A DNA stretch of 35,596 bases from the NCBI GenBank assembly GCA_009784445.1, contig WRBQ01000021.1, forward strand, positions 1-35,596. The letters run 5' to 3'. A model generated the notes under the pieces. It did no database searches. It was not told where the DNA came from and was given only the letters and a program-made list of their open reading frames with translations. Below are positions 15,258 to 21,525 of this stretch, in pieces (position 1 is the stretch's first letter; each line of letters opens with the position of its first letter). The translations under genes and the position numbers were made by a program. The DNA is from Oscillospiraceae bacterium (GTDB taxonomy: Bacteria > Bacillota > Clostridia > Oscillospirales > Acutalibacteraceae).

Positions 15258-16256
15258 ATGCTTAACGAAACCGCGCAAAAGTTAGTGCAAGGCGCATTCA
15301 AAGATAAACCGAACCTAAAAATGACCATCGGCGTGCTGCAAGAGGGCAAAACCGCCTTCAAGCTGCTGGACGCCTCCGGCGAAATCTCCTACGAAAGCTA
15401 TGCGTATGAAATCGGCTCGGTGGGCAAAACGCTCACCACGTCGCTGCTGGCTAAGTATGTGCAATCCGGCGCCATGTTGCTTGATGATTCCGCCGCCAAG
15501 CATATTACTGAGCTGGGCGACGACAAGTATTACCCCACACTGCAACGCCTTGCCCTGCACACCGCAGGCTATCGCAGCACATTGCCAATGACCAAAAAAG
15601 AAATTCGTGGCGTGGTTTGGGCACAGCTGCGTTCAAAGCAATACTCAGCCTTGCGCCTGCTTGAAATGGACTTTGACAAGCTCATCGCCATCGCAACAGC
15701 GCAGGAGCTTGAGGACAAAGACTACAAATGGGCGTATTCCAACTTTGGCATGAGCTTACTGGGCTGCGCAGTGGGCCGTGCGGCAGGCATGAGCTACGCC
15801 GACGCCATGACAAAGTTCATCGCCGAAGACTTAAAGCTGCCCAACACCATCGTGGGACCGGGTGCGCAAAACAGGCTCACAGGCTATGACGTGCACCACC
15901 GCGACGTTGGCAAATGGGAGTTACACCGCGACAATTACGTTTCGCCGGCCGGGAATTTCACCTCAACGGCAGAAGACATGCTGGAGTTCGCACGGCTGAA
16001 TATTGAAGAAGAAGTGTCGTGCCTAGCGCTTTGCCACAAGCGTTATGACATGAAGAACAAGCACAGCGACATGGGCTTGGGCTGGTGGATTGACTTCAAG
16101 CAGCCGTCGATATACTATCACGGTGGCAACACCGATGGCTTTGCCAGCATGCTTGCCTTTGACAAACAGGCCAAAACGGCCGTGGTCATCCTCACCAATG
16201 TGCAGCATTACAAGCAGCGCGAAAAGCTGTTTATGGAGATTTTGAAAGCCATATAA
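15258..16256 (+). CDS. Serine beta-lactamase-like / PBP4*-type hydrolase
   Basis: 332 aa of the class C beta-lactamase and DD-peptidase superfamily. Motifs: SVGK (S-x-x-K, near residue 54), the YSN triad in WAYSNFG, and HGG in YYHGGNTDGF near the C-terminus, replacing KTG as in esterase and PBP4*-like members. No signal peptide is visible, so it is likely cytoplasmic and acts as an esterase or amidase rather than a true beta-lactamase. The start at 15258 is the first ATG after the promoter; the upstream GAAAGCGAG is a weak ribosome binding site. Confidence 0.88.
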   Translation: MLNETAQKLVQGAFKDKPNLKMTIGVLQEGKTAFKLLDASGEISYESYAYEIGSVGKTLTTSLLAKYVQSGAMLLDDSAAKHITELGDDKYYPTLQRLALHTAGYRSTLPMTKKEIRGVVWAQLRSKQYSALRLLEMDFDKLIAIATAQELEDKDYKWAYSNFGMSLLGCAVGRAAGMSYADAMTKFIAEDLKLPNTIVGPGAQNRLTGYDVHHRDVGKWELHRDNYVSPAGNFTSTAEDMLEFARLNIEEEVSCLALCHKRYDMKNKHSDMGLGWWIDFKQPSIYYHGGNTDGFASMLAFDKQAKTAVVILTNVQHYKQREKLFMEILKAI

Positions 16257-16258
16257 GT

Positions 16259-16426
16259 TCAGCCACAAATCGTATCCCACAGCTCATCCAGAAAATCATC
16301 TGCGATATAAGCCAGCAGCCGAATGTCAGCAATATCGATGTCCTCTAGCGTGATGCATTTTACCATGATTTTTGCTTTTTCATGTATGAGTCCCAACGCA
16401 TCTATTTCTGCAAGATTAAGTGGCAT
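16259..16426 (-). CDS. Small acidic protein, partner of divergent Xre gene (cassette 1)
   Basis: A 55-aa reading frame found by hand: it begins MPLNLAEIDALG and ends ADDFLDELWDTICG. AAAGGAGAG lies 5 nt before the ATG and a perfect promoter drives it from 16483. The product is acidic and helical with two Cys. It is divergent from an Xre-type gene, the same plan as at 18294-18763, 19116-19537 and 21004-21482. No family is recognised. Because it has both a consensus promoter and a good ribosome binding site, I consider it a real gene. Confidence 0.75.
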   Translation of the reverse strand: MPLNLAEIDALGLIHEKAKIMVKCITLEDIDIADIRLLAYIADDFLDELWDTICG

Positions 16427-16454
16427 GTGCACTCTCCTTTACCATTATGTAATC

Positions 16455-16483
16455 ATTATACAGCATTCGAGTTCAAATGTCAA
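16455..16483 (-). promoter_or_regulatory. Consensus promoter of cassette 1 small gene
   Basis: On the minus strand TTGACA (16483-16478), 17-bp spacer, TATAAT (16460-16455). The -35 box is part of the TGTCAAGYGTTTT box shared by cassettes 1-3. CGTTT-TCT-AAACG next to it is a possible operator. Confidence 0.88.
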
Positions 16484-16514
16484 GCGTTTTCTAAACGAAA
16501 GGGAAGTTTTTTTC

Positions 16515-16724
16515 ATGACGATGGAGCAAAAAATCAAAATGGCTGCTGCATATAAAGGGATGAGCCAAGCTGCGCTTGCGCGAGCAATTGGAATGACACC
16601 ATCAAACTTTAACCAGAAAGTCAAACGCGCTACCTTTACGGAAGATGAACTTCACGCCATTGCACAGGCACTTGGCGGCATTTATGTCGCCGCCTTTGAA
16701 TTTCCCGACGGCACGAAAATTTAA
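16515..16724 (+). CDS. Xre-family HTH regulator (cassette 1)
   Basis: 69 aa, almost entirely one lambda-repressor-like HTH: EQKIKMAAAYKGMSQAALARAIGMTPSNFNQKVKR, then a helix with ELHAIAQALGG. The start at 16515 follows AAAGGGAAG; longer in-frame starts lack such a site. The gene is 30 bp upstream of the GDPD gene and may be co-transcribed with it. Its divergent partner is the small acidic gene at 16259-16426. Confidence 0.85.
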   Translation: MTMEQKIKMAAAYKGMSQAALARAIGMTPSNFNQKVKRATFTEDELHAIAQALGGIYVAAFEFPDGTKI

Positions 16725-16754
16725 TCAATACACTAAATTTTAGGAGGACAACCC

Positions 16755-17498
16755 ATGCCCCTCATCATCGCCCACCGCGGCGCCAACCTCGAAGCCCCCG
16801 AAAACACCCTGCCCGCATTTGAACGCGCACTCGCCCATGGCGTGCACGGCTTTGAGAACGACGTGCACATCACCGCCGACGGCGTGCTGGTCGTCATCCA
16901 CGACGACACCATCGACCGCACCTCAAACGGCACAGGCCTAGTGTGCGAAATGACCTACGACCAGCTCAATGCCTACGACTACGGCAGCTGGTTTTCGCCC
17001 GAGTTCGCTGGCACGAAAATCCCCACCCTGCGCGAGTTTTTCGCCCTGTGCCACGGCCTGCCCCTCATCAACGTGGAAATCAAGGAAGAGCCCAACGGCT
17101 CCAAGGCGGCCGCCACGGCTGTGGTCAAGCTTGCCAAAGAGTGCGGCGTGTTCGACAACCTGCTGGTGTCGTCGTTCGATATGGACATGCTGCAAGGCTG
17201 CTTGGCCGAAGACCCAGCTACCCGCGTGGCCTATCTCTACGCCGCAGACGACCTTGACCTGTGCGAGGAAATCGACAACTGCCCTGCCACCTTCGCCAAA
17301 AAGTTCAATCTTGCGGCACTGCATCCCTTTGTTGCGCTGTGCAACGCCGATTACGTTGCCGCTTGCAATGCAGCGGGCATCATGATTAACCCGTGGACGG
17401 TGAACCAACCGCATGCCATCACAGCCCTGCGTGACTGGGGCACCCACGCCATCATCACCGACGAACCTGCGCTTGCCTTGGGCATTTGCAACCAATAA
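16755..17498 (+). CDS. Glycerophosphodiester phosphodiesterase
   Basis: 247-aa cytoplasmic GDPD of the UgpQ/YqiK type, which splits glycerophosphodiesters to sn-glycerol-3-phosphate and an alcohol. The TIM-barrel signatures are complete: IIAHRGANLEAPENTLPAF (catalytic His and Glu), FENDVHITADGVLVVIHDDTIDRTSNGTG (metal and second catalytic His), LINVEIKE, SSFD, and the C-terminal INPWTVNQP. TAGGAGGAC precedes the ATG. It is likely in one message with the small dimeric-barrel gene 22 bp downstream. No signal peptide. Confidence 0.93.
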   Translation: MPLIIAHRGANLEAPENTLPAFERALAHGVHGFENDVHITADGVLVVIHDDTIDRTSNGTGLVCEMTYDQLNAYDYGSWFSPEFAGTKIPTLREFFALCHGLPLINVEIKEEPNGSKAAATAVVKLAKECGVFDNLLVSSFDMDMLQGCLAEDPATRVAYLYAADDLDLCEEIDNCPATFAKKFNLAALHPFVALCNADYVAACNAAGIMINPWTVNQPHAITALRDWGTHAIITDEPALALGICNQ

Positions 17499-17520
17499 TC
17501 CCATTTCGAGGAGAATCAAT

Positions 17521-17817
17521 ATGGCAAACGCCATCTTCCACTGCACCTTCAAGCTCAAAAAATCCGCCGATGTGGCCGAGTTTTTGCAAGCCGCCAAAAC
17601 CCTCCACGACGAATATATCTCCAAGCTGCCGGGTTTCATCTCGTGGCAGCAGCTGCGCGACGGCGACACATGGCTAGACATCGCAACCTTCGACAGCATG
17701 GAAAACATGCAAGCTTTTGCCACCGCTGAGCCAAACGAGCTTGCCCTGCATTTTTATTCCTTCCTCAACATGCCCAGCTGCGTGGTGCGTTACTACAGCG
17801 TGGAAGTTAGCCACTAA
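17521..17817 (+). CDS. ABM-like dimeric alpha/beta barrel protein
   Basis: 98 aa. The start at 17521 follows CGAGGAG with 6-nt spacing. The fold pattern is that of antibiotic-biosynthesis-monooxygenase-like proteins: strand NAIFHCTFKLK, helix with VAEFLQAAKTLHDEYISKLPGFISWQQL, strand TWLDIATFDSMENMQAF, ending with a beta strand VVRYYSVEV. Such proteins bind small ligands or heme; the role here is unknown. Probably in an operon with the GDPD gene. Confidence 0.75.
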   Translation: MANAIFHCTFKLKKSADVAEFLQAAKTLHDEYISKLPGFISWQQLRDGDTWLDIATFDSMENMQAFATAEPNELALHFYSFLNMPSCVVRYYSVEVSH

Positions 17818-17828
17818 CACGCCCGTTC

Positions 17829-17893
17829 GCAACTGTTGGTTGCACAATTGCCGCCCAAAATCGCTGGTGCGGCCACCTGCGGTGTGCTATACT
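17829..17893 (+). promoter_or_regulatory. 39-bp conserved promoter element, copy A
   Basis: GCAAC-TGTTG-GTTGC (17829-17843), then a block ending CCCAAAATCGCTGG at 17867, then exactly 20 bp to TATACT (17888-17893). A matching element lies at 32540-32604 with the same spacing. No canonical TTGACA is present, so the element may bind an activator or be read by an alternative sigma factor. Confidence 0.65.
17873..17886. repeat. Partial 3'-end-type repeat R3
   Basis: CCACCTGCGGTGTG sits between the 39-bp element and the -10 box. Only the hairpin half of the repeat family is present, so this may be chance. Confidence 0.35.
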
Positions 17894-17926
17894 AAGCACA
17901 TCAAAATCGAAAAGAGAACATTTCAT

Positions 17927-18304
17927 ATGGAAAACCAAACCCCCACAATCCAGCCCAAGCACGACCTGAAGAAAATCTATAATATTATCGACTGGATTGA
18001 CCTTGGCCTAGTGGGCGCAATCATTTGGTATTACTCGCGCCTGTTTAGCCGCATTGATCTTTCCGGCATGACGGAGTTCGACTACACAGCGTTCATGCGC
18101 CTTTCGGTGGAAAACGTCACCCCGCTGGGCGTGATTTTGCTATTGGTCTCGCTTGCGGTTTGCGTCACGTTCATTGTGCTCACGGTGAAGATGCGCCGCG
18201 CCGGGCAAATCAGTGCTACCCGCGCGGTATTGCGCATGGCATGGAATCTCATCTGGATTCCGCTTGACCTATACTACCTGTTTTTGATTTTCTTCACGCG
18301 GTAG
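17927..18304 (+). CDS. Small membrane protein
   Basis: 125 aa. The start at 17927 (MENQTPTIQPKHDL) follows AAAAGAGAAC, a modest ribosome binding site. Three hydrophobic stretches: VDWIDLGLVGAIIWYY-type near residues 20-40, LGVILLLVSLAVCVTFIVL near 67-86 and the C-terminal WIPLDLYYLFLIFF. A cytoplasmic loop with KMRRAG follows the second. No family recognised. The promoter carries the 39-bp element also found before a TraX-family gene. Confidence 0.75.
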   Translation: MENQTPTIQPKHDLKKIYNIIDWIDLGLVGAIIWYYSRLFSRIDLSGMTEFDYTAFMRLSVENVTPLGVILLLVSLAVCVTFIVLTVKMRRAGQISATRAVLRMAWNLIWIPLDLYYLFLIFFTR

Positions 18305-18452
18305 CTTCGCGGCCTTTGCGCAAGGTTCGTGCCACACACACCAGCAGCGCAAGTTCCTCGCTGGTGCAGGTTTCCAGCCATTCGTTGAGGGCCTCGTTTG
18401 TGCATTGCGCAAGCATTTCGTCCAGTTCTTCCTTGGTGATGTCAATAAGCAT
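18294..18452 (-). CDS. Small acidic protein, partner of divergent Xre gene (cassette 2)
   Basis: 52 aa, starting MLIDITKEELDEMLAQ and continuing with LNEWLETCTSEELALL. The start at 18452 follows AAAAGGAG; a longer in-frame reading starts inside the promoter and is wrong. The product is acidic and helical with three Cys. It overlaps the 3' end of the membrane-protein gene by 11 bp on the opposite strand. A degenerate second copy lies at 19116-19229. Function unknown; the layout suggests that it and the Xre protein work together. Confidence 0.8.
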   Translation of the reverse strand: MLIDITKEELDEMLAQCTNEALNEWLETCTSEELALLVCVARTLRKGREATA

Positions 18453-18486
18453 GTCGTTCTCCTTTTCACCGTCATTTGCTAGTGCT

Positions 18487-18515
18487 ATTATATCACTTTC
18501 TTTTGCTAGTGTCAA
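18487..18515 (-). promoter_or_regulatory. Consensus promoter of cassette 2 small gene
   Basis: On the minus strand TTGACA (18515-18510), 17-bp spacer, TATAAT (18492-18487). The sequence CACTAGCAAA occurs twice, 27 bp apart, flanking the -10 box, a candidate operator pair. A weaker plus-strand promoter (TTTTCA-17-TATTAT) would overlap the same -10 region. Confidence 0.88.
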
Positions 18516-18547
18516 GTGTTTTTTAAACTTTTCTGAAAGGTCTCTTT

Positions 18548-18763
18548 ATGCACGCACAACGCCTCAGACAACTGCGCCAAGAACGTGGCCTTACACAACG
18601 TAATGTAGCAGACGGCTTGAATATCGCAGAAAGTTCTTATCAGATTTATGAATATGGCCGAAAGAAGCCAGGTTTTGACAAACTCGTCGCCCTTGCTGAC
18701 TTTTTCGACGTGTCCATCGATTACCTCGTTGGCCGCACGGACAACCCTTCGGTGAATCAATGA
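18548..18763 (+). CDS. Xre-family HTH regulator (cassette 2)
   Basis: 71 aa. Classic Xre/SinR-type HTH: RLRQLRQERGLTQRNVADGL, then SSYQIYEYGRKKPGFDKL, ending FFDVSIDYLVGRTDNPSVN. GAAAGG lies upstream. Its stop overlaps the yraN start by 4 bp (ATGA), so the two are translationally coupled. It is a close paralogue of the product at 19322-19537, which shares the last 20 residues almost exactly. Confidence 0.93.
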   Translation: MHAQRLRQLRQERGLTQRNVADGLNIAESSYQIYEYGRKKPGFDKLVALADFFDVSIDYLVGRTDNPSVNQ

Positions 18764-19116
18764 AGCATAAACAATCCTCCGGCAATTTCGGCGAAGACAT
18801 CGCCGCCGCGCATCTAACCCAGCATGGCTACGCCATCATCGCCCGCAATTTTCGCACCCGCTTGGGCGAGATTGACCTCATCGCACAACGCGAGCACTGT
18901 CTGGTGTTTGTGGAGGTCAAGCTGCGCAAGGTTGGCGCACGCGTGGGCGGCGCGGAGTCCGTCACGCCCGCCAAGCAAGCCAAGCTGCATGCCGCCGCCG
19001 AGGCATATTTGCAACGCAACCCGGTTAACTTGCCATGCAGGTTTGACGTGATTGCCATTGAAACTGCCGCCAATGGCCAAGTTGCGGCCATACAATGGAT
19101 TGAGCACGCGTTTTAA
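18760..19116 (+). CDS. yraN: YraN/UPF0102 family endonuclease-like protein
   Basis: 118 aa, full length for UPF0102. The restriction-endonuclease-like core is clear: GEDIAAAHLTQHGYAIIARNFR, GEIDLIAQ (Glu-x-Asp), VFVEVKLRK (Glu-x-Lys), then KQAKLHAAAEAYLQ and a strand CRFDVIAIE. Its cellular role is poorly defined; in many genomes it lies near rnhB and the ylqF cluster. Here it is instead coupled by ATGA overlap to an Xre gene and sits between two duplicated Xre cassettes, so its setting has been rearranged. Confidence 0.92.
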   Translation: MKHKQSSGNFGEDIAAAHLTQHGYAIIARNFRTRLGEIDLIAQREHCLVFVEVKLRKVGARVGGAESVTPAKQAKLHAAAEAYLQRNPVNLPCRFDVIAIETAANGQVAAIQWIEHAF

Positions 19117-19229
19117 GCACGGCCTTTATGCATTGTCCGCGCCACGCACACCAGCAGCGCAAGTTCTTCGTTGGTGCAGGTTTCCAGCCATTCGTTGAGC
19201 GCCTCATTTGTGCATTGCGCAAGCATCCT
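19116..19229 (-). pseudogene. Degenerate copy of cassette 2 small protein (cassette 3)
   Basis: On the minus strand MLAQCTNEALNEWLETCTNE continues to a stop at 19116 and matches the cassette 2 protein almost residue for residue. The N-terminal part survives in another frame just upstream as TKELQK, matching TKEELDE, so a small indel near 19229 broke the frame. A start at the ATG at 19229 would give 37 aa but has AAAGG directly against it. The promoter upstream is intact. Confidence 0.65.
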
Positions 19230-19252
19230 TTTGCAACTCTTTGGTTTCTTTT

Positions 19253-19282
19253 CTCTCTCATTATACTACAACCACTTGGTTT
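19253..19282 (-). promoter_or_regulatory. Promoter of cassette 3 small gene
   Basis: On the minus strand TTGACA, an 18-bp spacer and TATAAT. AGAAACCAA occurs twice, flanking the -10 box. A plus-strand promoter (TTTGGT-16-TATACT) overlaps it and could drive the Xre gene. Confidence 0.75.
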
Positions 19283-19321
19283 CTGTCAAGTGTTTTTCAA
19301 AATTTTTTTGAGGTATTCAAC

Positions 19322-19537
19322 ATGGTTGCACAACGGCTGCGCGAGCTGCGCAAACAACACACGTTAACCCAGCAAGCTGCAGCGGACGGCTTGGGCATGC
19401 TAGTGCAGCAGTACCAAGCCTATGAGTTTGGCCGAAAAACACCCTCTTGTCCCACGCTCATCGCCCTTGCAGATTTTTTCGACGTATCCATCGACTACTT
19501 GGTTGGCCGCACGGACAACCCAAGTGTCAATATATAG
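19322..19537 (+). CDS. Xre-family HTH regulator (cassette 3)
   Basis: 71 aa, paralogue of the cassette 2 regulator: RLRELRKQHTLTQQAAADGLG, then QYQAYEFGRKTPSCPTLIAL, ending FFDVSIDYLVGRTDNPSVN. GAGG lies 8 nt before the ATG. The HTH recognition-helix region (LVQQYQAYEF) differs from cassette 2 (SSYQIYEY), so the two may bind different operators; this fits the different direct repeats in the two promoters. Its divergent partner is degenerate. Confidence 0.92.
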   Translation: MVAQRLRELRKQHTLTQQAAADGLGMLVQQYQAYEFGRKTPSCPTLIALADFFDVSIDYLVGRTDNPSVNI

Positions 19538-19558
19538 TAGCTTGGGCATACGTTCTAA

Positions 19559-19633
19559 TCGGCCTTTGGCCGCATTTCCCGTAGGGGCGAGCTTTGCTCG
19601 TCCGCACCTCTTCAACATATGCAAATCCGCCCG
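19559..19633. repeat. REP-like palindrome cluster upstream of capA-like gene
   Basis: CGGCCTTTGGCCG (19559-19571), then GTAGGGGCGAGCTTTGCTCG (19581-19600) with TCCG, then a half element GCAAATCCGCCC near 19620, which matches the right half of the feoB linker copy. It fills the gap between the Xre gene and the capA-like gene. Confidence 0.65.
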
Positions 19634-19680
19634 CCATTTTACACATACTATCCCTATATAATCCCATCAAAGGAGCCCCC

Positions 19681-20952
19681 ATGAAAAAGTTACTTCTTGC
19701 CATATTGGCCGGCCTTGCAGCACTGTTGGTCGCACTCACGCTAGTGTTCGTGCTCAACACCAACAACGATGATACACCGCGCAACTACGTGCCGCATGCC
19801 ACCACCGAACCTGCCACCGAGCCGCCCGCAGAGCCGGTGAACATCCGCATTCAATTCGCGGGCGACGCCCTCATGCACAGCGGACCCATTGGCGCCGCAC
19901 GCACCGGACAAAATACTGCCGGCTACAACACCTACGACTTCCGGCCTTTCCTGCGTGACATTGCGCCCTTCATCCGCGCGGGCGACCTCAACATCATCAA
20001 CATGGAAACCCCTGTGGACGCCTATGGCAACAACACACGCATCACCACTTGGCCGCGCTTTAACGTACCCTTTGAAGTGCTCGAAGCTCTTGATTACGCT
20101 GGCTTTGACCACCTCATCTTCGCCAACAACCACACGGTTGACCGCGGATTCTCCGGCATGGTGGCCACCATTGAGAACTTCCGCCGCGCAGGTCTTGCGC
20201 ACACCGGCGCATATGAAAGCGAAGCAGCCTTCAACACGCCCACTGTGATTGACGTCAACGGCATTCAAGTGGGTATTGTGGCCTACACCGAAAGCCTTAA
20301 CGGCTTGGATAGCTTGCTTACCCCACACCAGCACACCTTCGCCGTGCGCCGCTTTAACTTCTACGATGTCACCAACGGCATCCCCGCCATGGTGGCCGAC
20401 ATGAACAACCTGCGTGCCCACGGTGCCGAGATCGTGATTGTTTCCATCCACTGGGGCGCGGAGTACGTGAACCAACCCACCGTGGCGCAGGTGCGCTTTG
20501 CCCGCGCCTTGGCCGAAGCCGGTGCAGACATCATCATGGGTCACCATTCGCACACACCCATGCCCATTGAATGGCACTACCGCGAAGATGGCACACGCGG
20601 GTTGATCATCTACTCCCTCGGTAACTTCCTTGCAGATCAAACCCGCCTGAACCCGCCCGACTCCCGCACGCAATACACCAAGTTGGTCACCGCCAACATC
20701 CGCCGCTATCCCGATGGCACCACCGTGATGGGCGAAGCCGAAGTGCTGCCCGCCTACATCATGCGCGACCGCACCGGCAACACCCTCGGCGCACCAGACC
20801 GCATCGCCATCCTGCCCATCATTGGCGGCGAACTGCCCGATTTCGTGCAAGCGGGCTATTTGCGCCAGCGCGGCCGCAATGCCCACGCGCACCTGTTGCG
20901 CATCACTGGCGGCTTCGACGGCCAGCCCTTTGCGCCCGTCATTCCTCGATAG
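19681..20952 (+). CDS. CapA-family (poly-gamma-glutamate synthesis-like) metallophosphatase
   Basis: 423 aa. The start at 19681 follows AAAGGAG. An N-terminal membrane anchor (LLLAILAGLAALLVALTLVFVL) is followed by a Thr/Glu/Pro linker and a CapA/PgsA domain. Motifs: FAGDALMHSG (metal-binding Asp), NIINMETPV, FANNHTVDRG, VSIHWGAEY, IIMGHHSHTPMPIE, YSLGNFLAD. CapA-like proteins are calcineurin-type phosphoesterase folds. Without pgsB/pgsC neighbours a role in poly-glutamate export is doubtful; an extracytoplasmic phosphoesterase is the safer reading. A terminator follows. Confidence 0.92.
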   Translation: MKKLLLAILAGLAALLVALTLVFVLNTNNDDTPRNYVPHATTEPATEPPAEPVNIRIQFAGDALMHSGPIGAARTGQNTAGYNTYDFRPFLRDIAPFIRAGDLNIINMETPVDAYGNNTRITTWPRFNVPFEVLEALDYAGFDHLIFANNHTVDRGFSGMVATIENFRRAGLAHTGAYESEAAFNTPTVIDVNGIQVGIVAYTESLNGLDSLLTPHQHTFAVRRFNFYDVTNGIPAMVADMNNLRAHGAEIVIVSIHWGAEYVNQPTVAQVRFARALAEAGADIIMGHHSHTPMPIEWHYREDGTRGLIIYSLGNFLADQTRLNPPDSRTQYTKLVTANIRRYPDGTTVMGEAEVLPAYIMRDRTGNTLGAPDRIAILPIIGGELPDFVQAGYLRQRGRNAHAHLLRITGGFDGQPFAPVIPR

Positions 20953-20971
20953 GTGAAATCACAAAAACAAG

Positions 20972-20997
20972 CCCCGCCACGATTGTGACGGGGTTTT
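20972..20997. terminator. Terminator after capA-like gene
   Basis: CCCCGCCAC-GATT-GTGACGGGG with one mismatch, then TTTT. It lies between the capA-like gene and the convergent Xre gene and has T-rich flanks on both strands. Confidence 0.75.
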
Positions 20998-21003
20998 ACT
21001 TAA

Positions 21004-21231
21004 TCATTTCTTCTTTGGGTATGGCGTTACCACATCAGTTCGCTCAAGCAAATAATCCGTTGAGGTATTGTAATAATCAGCCAAAAACTCGAAAACATCC
21101 AGCGGGATGGCACGTACTCCTCGCTCGTATTGGCTATACGTAGTCTGGTGACAACAAAGAAGCTCCGCAAGTTTTTCTTGCGAAAGGTCTGCATCTTCCC
21201 GCAAATCGCGGATTCTTCTATATACTTTCAT
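21004..21231 (-). CDS. Xre-family HTH regulator (cassette 4)
   Basis: 75 aa from the ATG at 21231 (MKVYRRIRDLREDADLSQ). HTH: DLSQEKLAELLCCHQTTYSQYERGVRAIPLDVFEFLADYY, ending in a YLLERTD segment and a Lys-rich tail. An in-frame ATG at 21264 would add 11 residues but lies at the operator palindrome. Neither start has a good ribosome binding site, so translation may be leaderless or weak. The divergent partner is the broken small gene at 21330-21498. Confidence 0.85.
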   Translation of the reverse strand: MKVYRRIRDLREDADLSQEKLAELLCCHQTTYSQYERGVRAIPLDVFEFLADYYNTSTDYLLERTDVVTPYPKKK

Positions 21232-21263
21232 GTAGAAAATTTTACAATATTTTAGCTCAGGCA

Positions 21264-21292
21264 TTGACTTTTAAGTCAATTTGAATTATAAT
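21264..21292 (+). promoter_or_regulatory. Promoter with overlapping operator palindrome (cassette 4)
   Basis: TTGACT (21264-21269), 17-bp spacer, TATAAT (21287-21292). The palindrome TTGACTTTTAAGTCAA (21264-21279) covers the -35 box. By symmetry it also offers a -35-like box to the divergent Xre gene. It is the best candidate binding site for the Xre protein. Confidence 0.8.
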
Positions 21293-21329
21293 GTTTATGA
21301 TAACCAAACATGAAAGGATGATACACATG

Positions 21330-21498
21330 GATAACATATACGAGGAACTTGTACAAACACATCAAAGTATTTGAGGAGCGCTTGAGAGAAGAACCAGACG
21401 GCTGGAGCGATTTCATTTCGGGCATCAAAAAAGATATTCTTAGTGAGCAAATTGCCAGCTATAAAAAGAACACGAAAAAATCAACGGCAGAGCTTTAG
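21330..21498 (+). pseudogene. Frameshifted small acidic gene, partner of cassette 4 Xre
   Basis: ATG 21330 follows AAAGGATG and starts MDNIYEEL, but stops after 15 codons. Shifting one base at about 21350 gives a continuous frame: YKHIKVFEERLREE, then GWSDFISGIKKDILSEQIAS, ending KSTAEL at the TAG 21496-21498. The joined product would be about 56 aa, charged and helical, the size of the other cassette partners. A one-base insertion (mutation or sequencing error) explains it; programmed frameshifting is less likely because no slippery run is obvious. Confidence 0.65.
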
Positions 21499-21525
21499 TG
21501 CCCTGCCGCCTCGGACTCACAATCA

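Noticed and set aside
17873-17886. CCACCTGCGGTG as a full 3'-end repeat
   Set aside because: Only the hairpin half is present, no gene ends there and the CGCTTCGC half is missing; kept only as a weak partial copy.
19741-20892. Long minus-strand frame (383 aa) opposite the capA-like gene
   Set aside because: Shadow of the GC-rich third-position pattern of the plus-strand gene; no ribosome site, promoter or recognisable domain.
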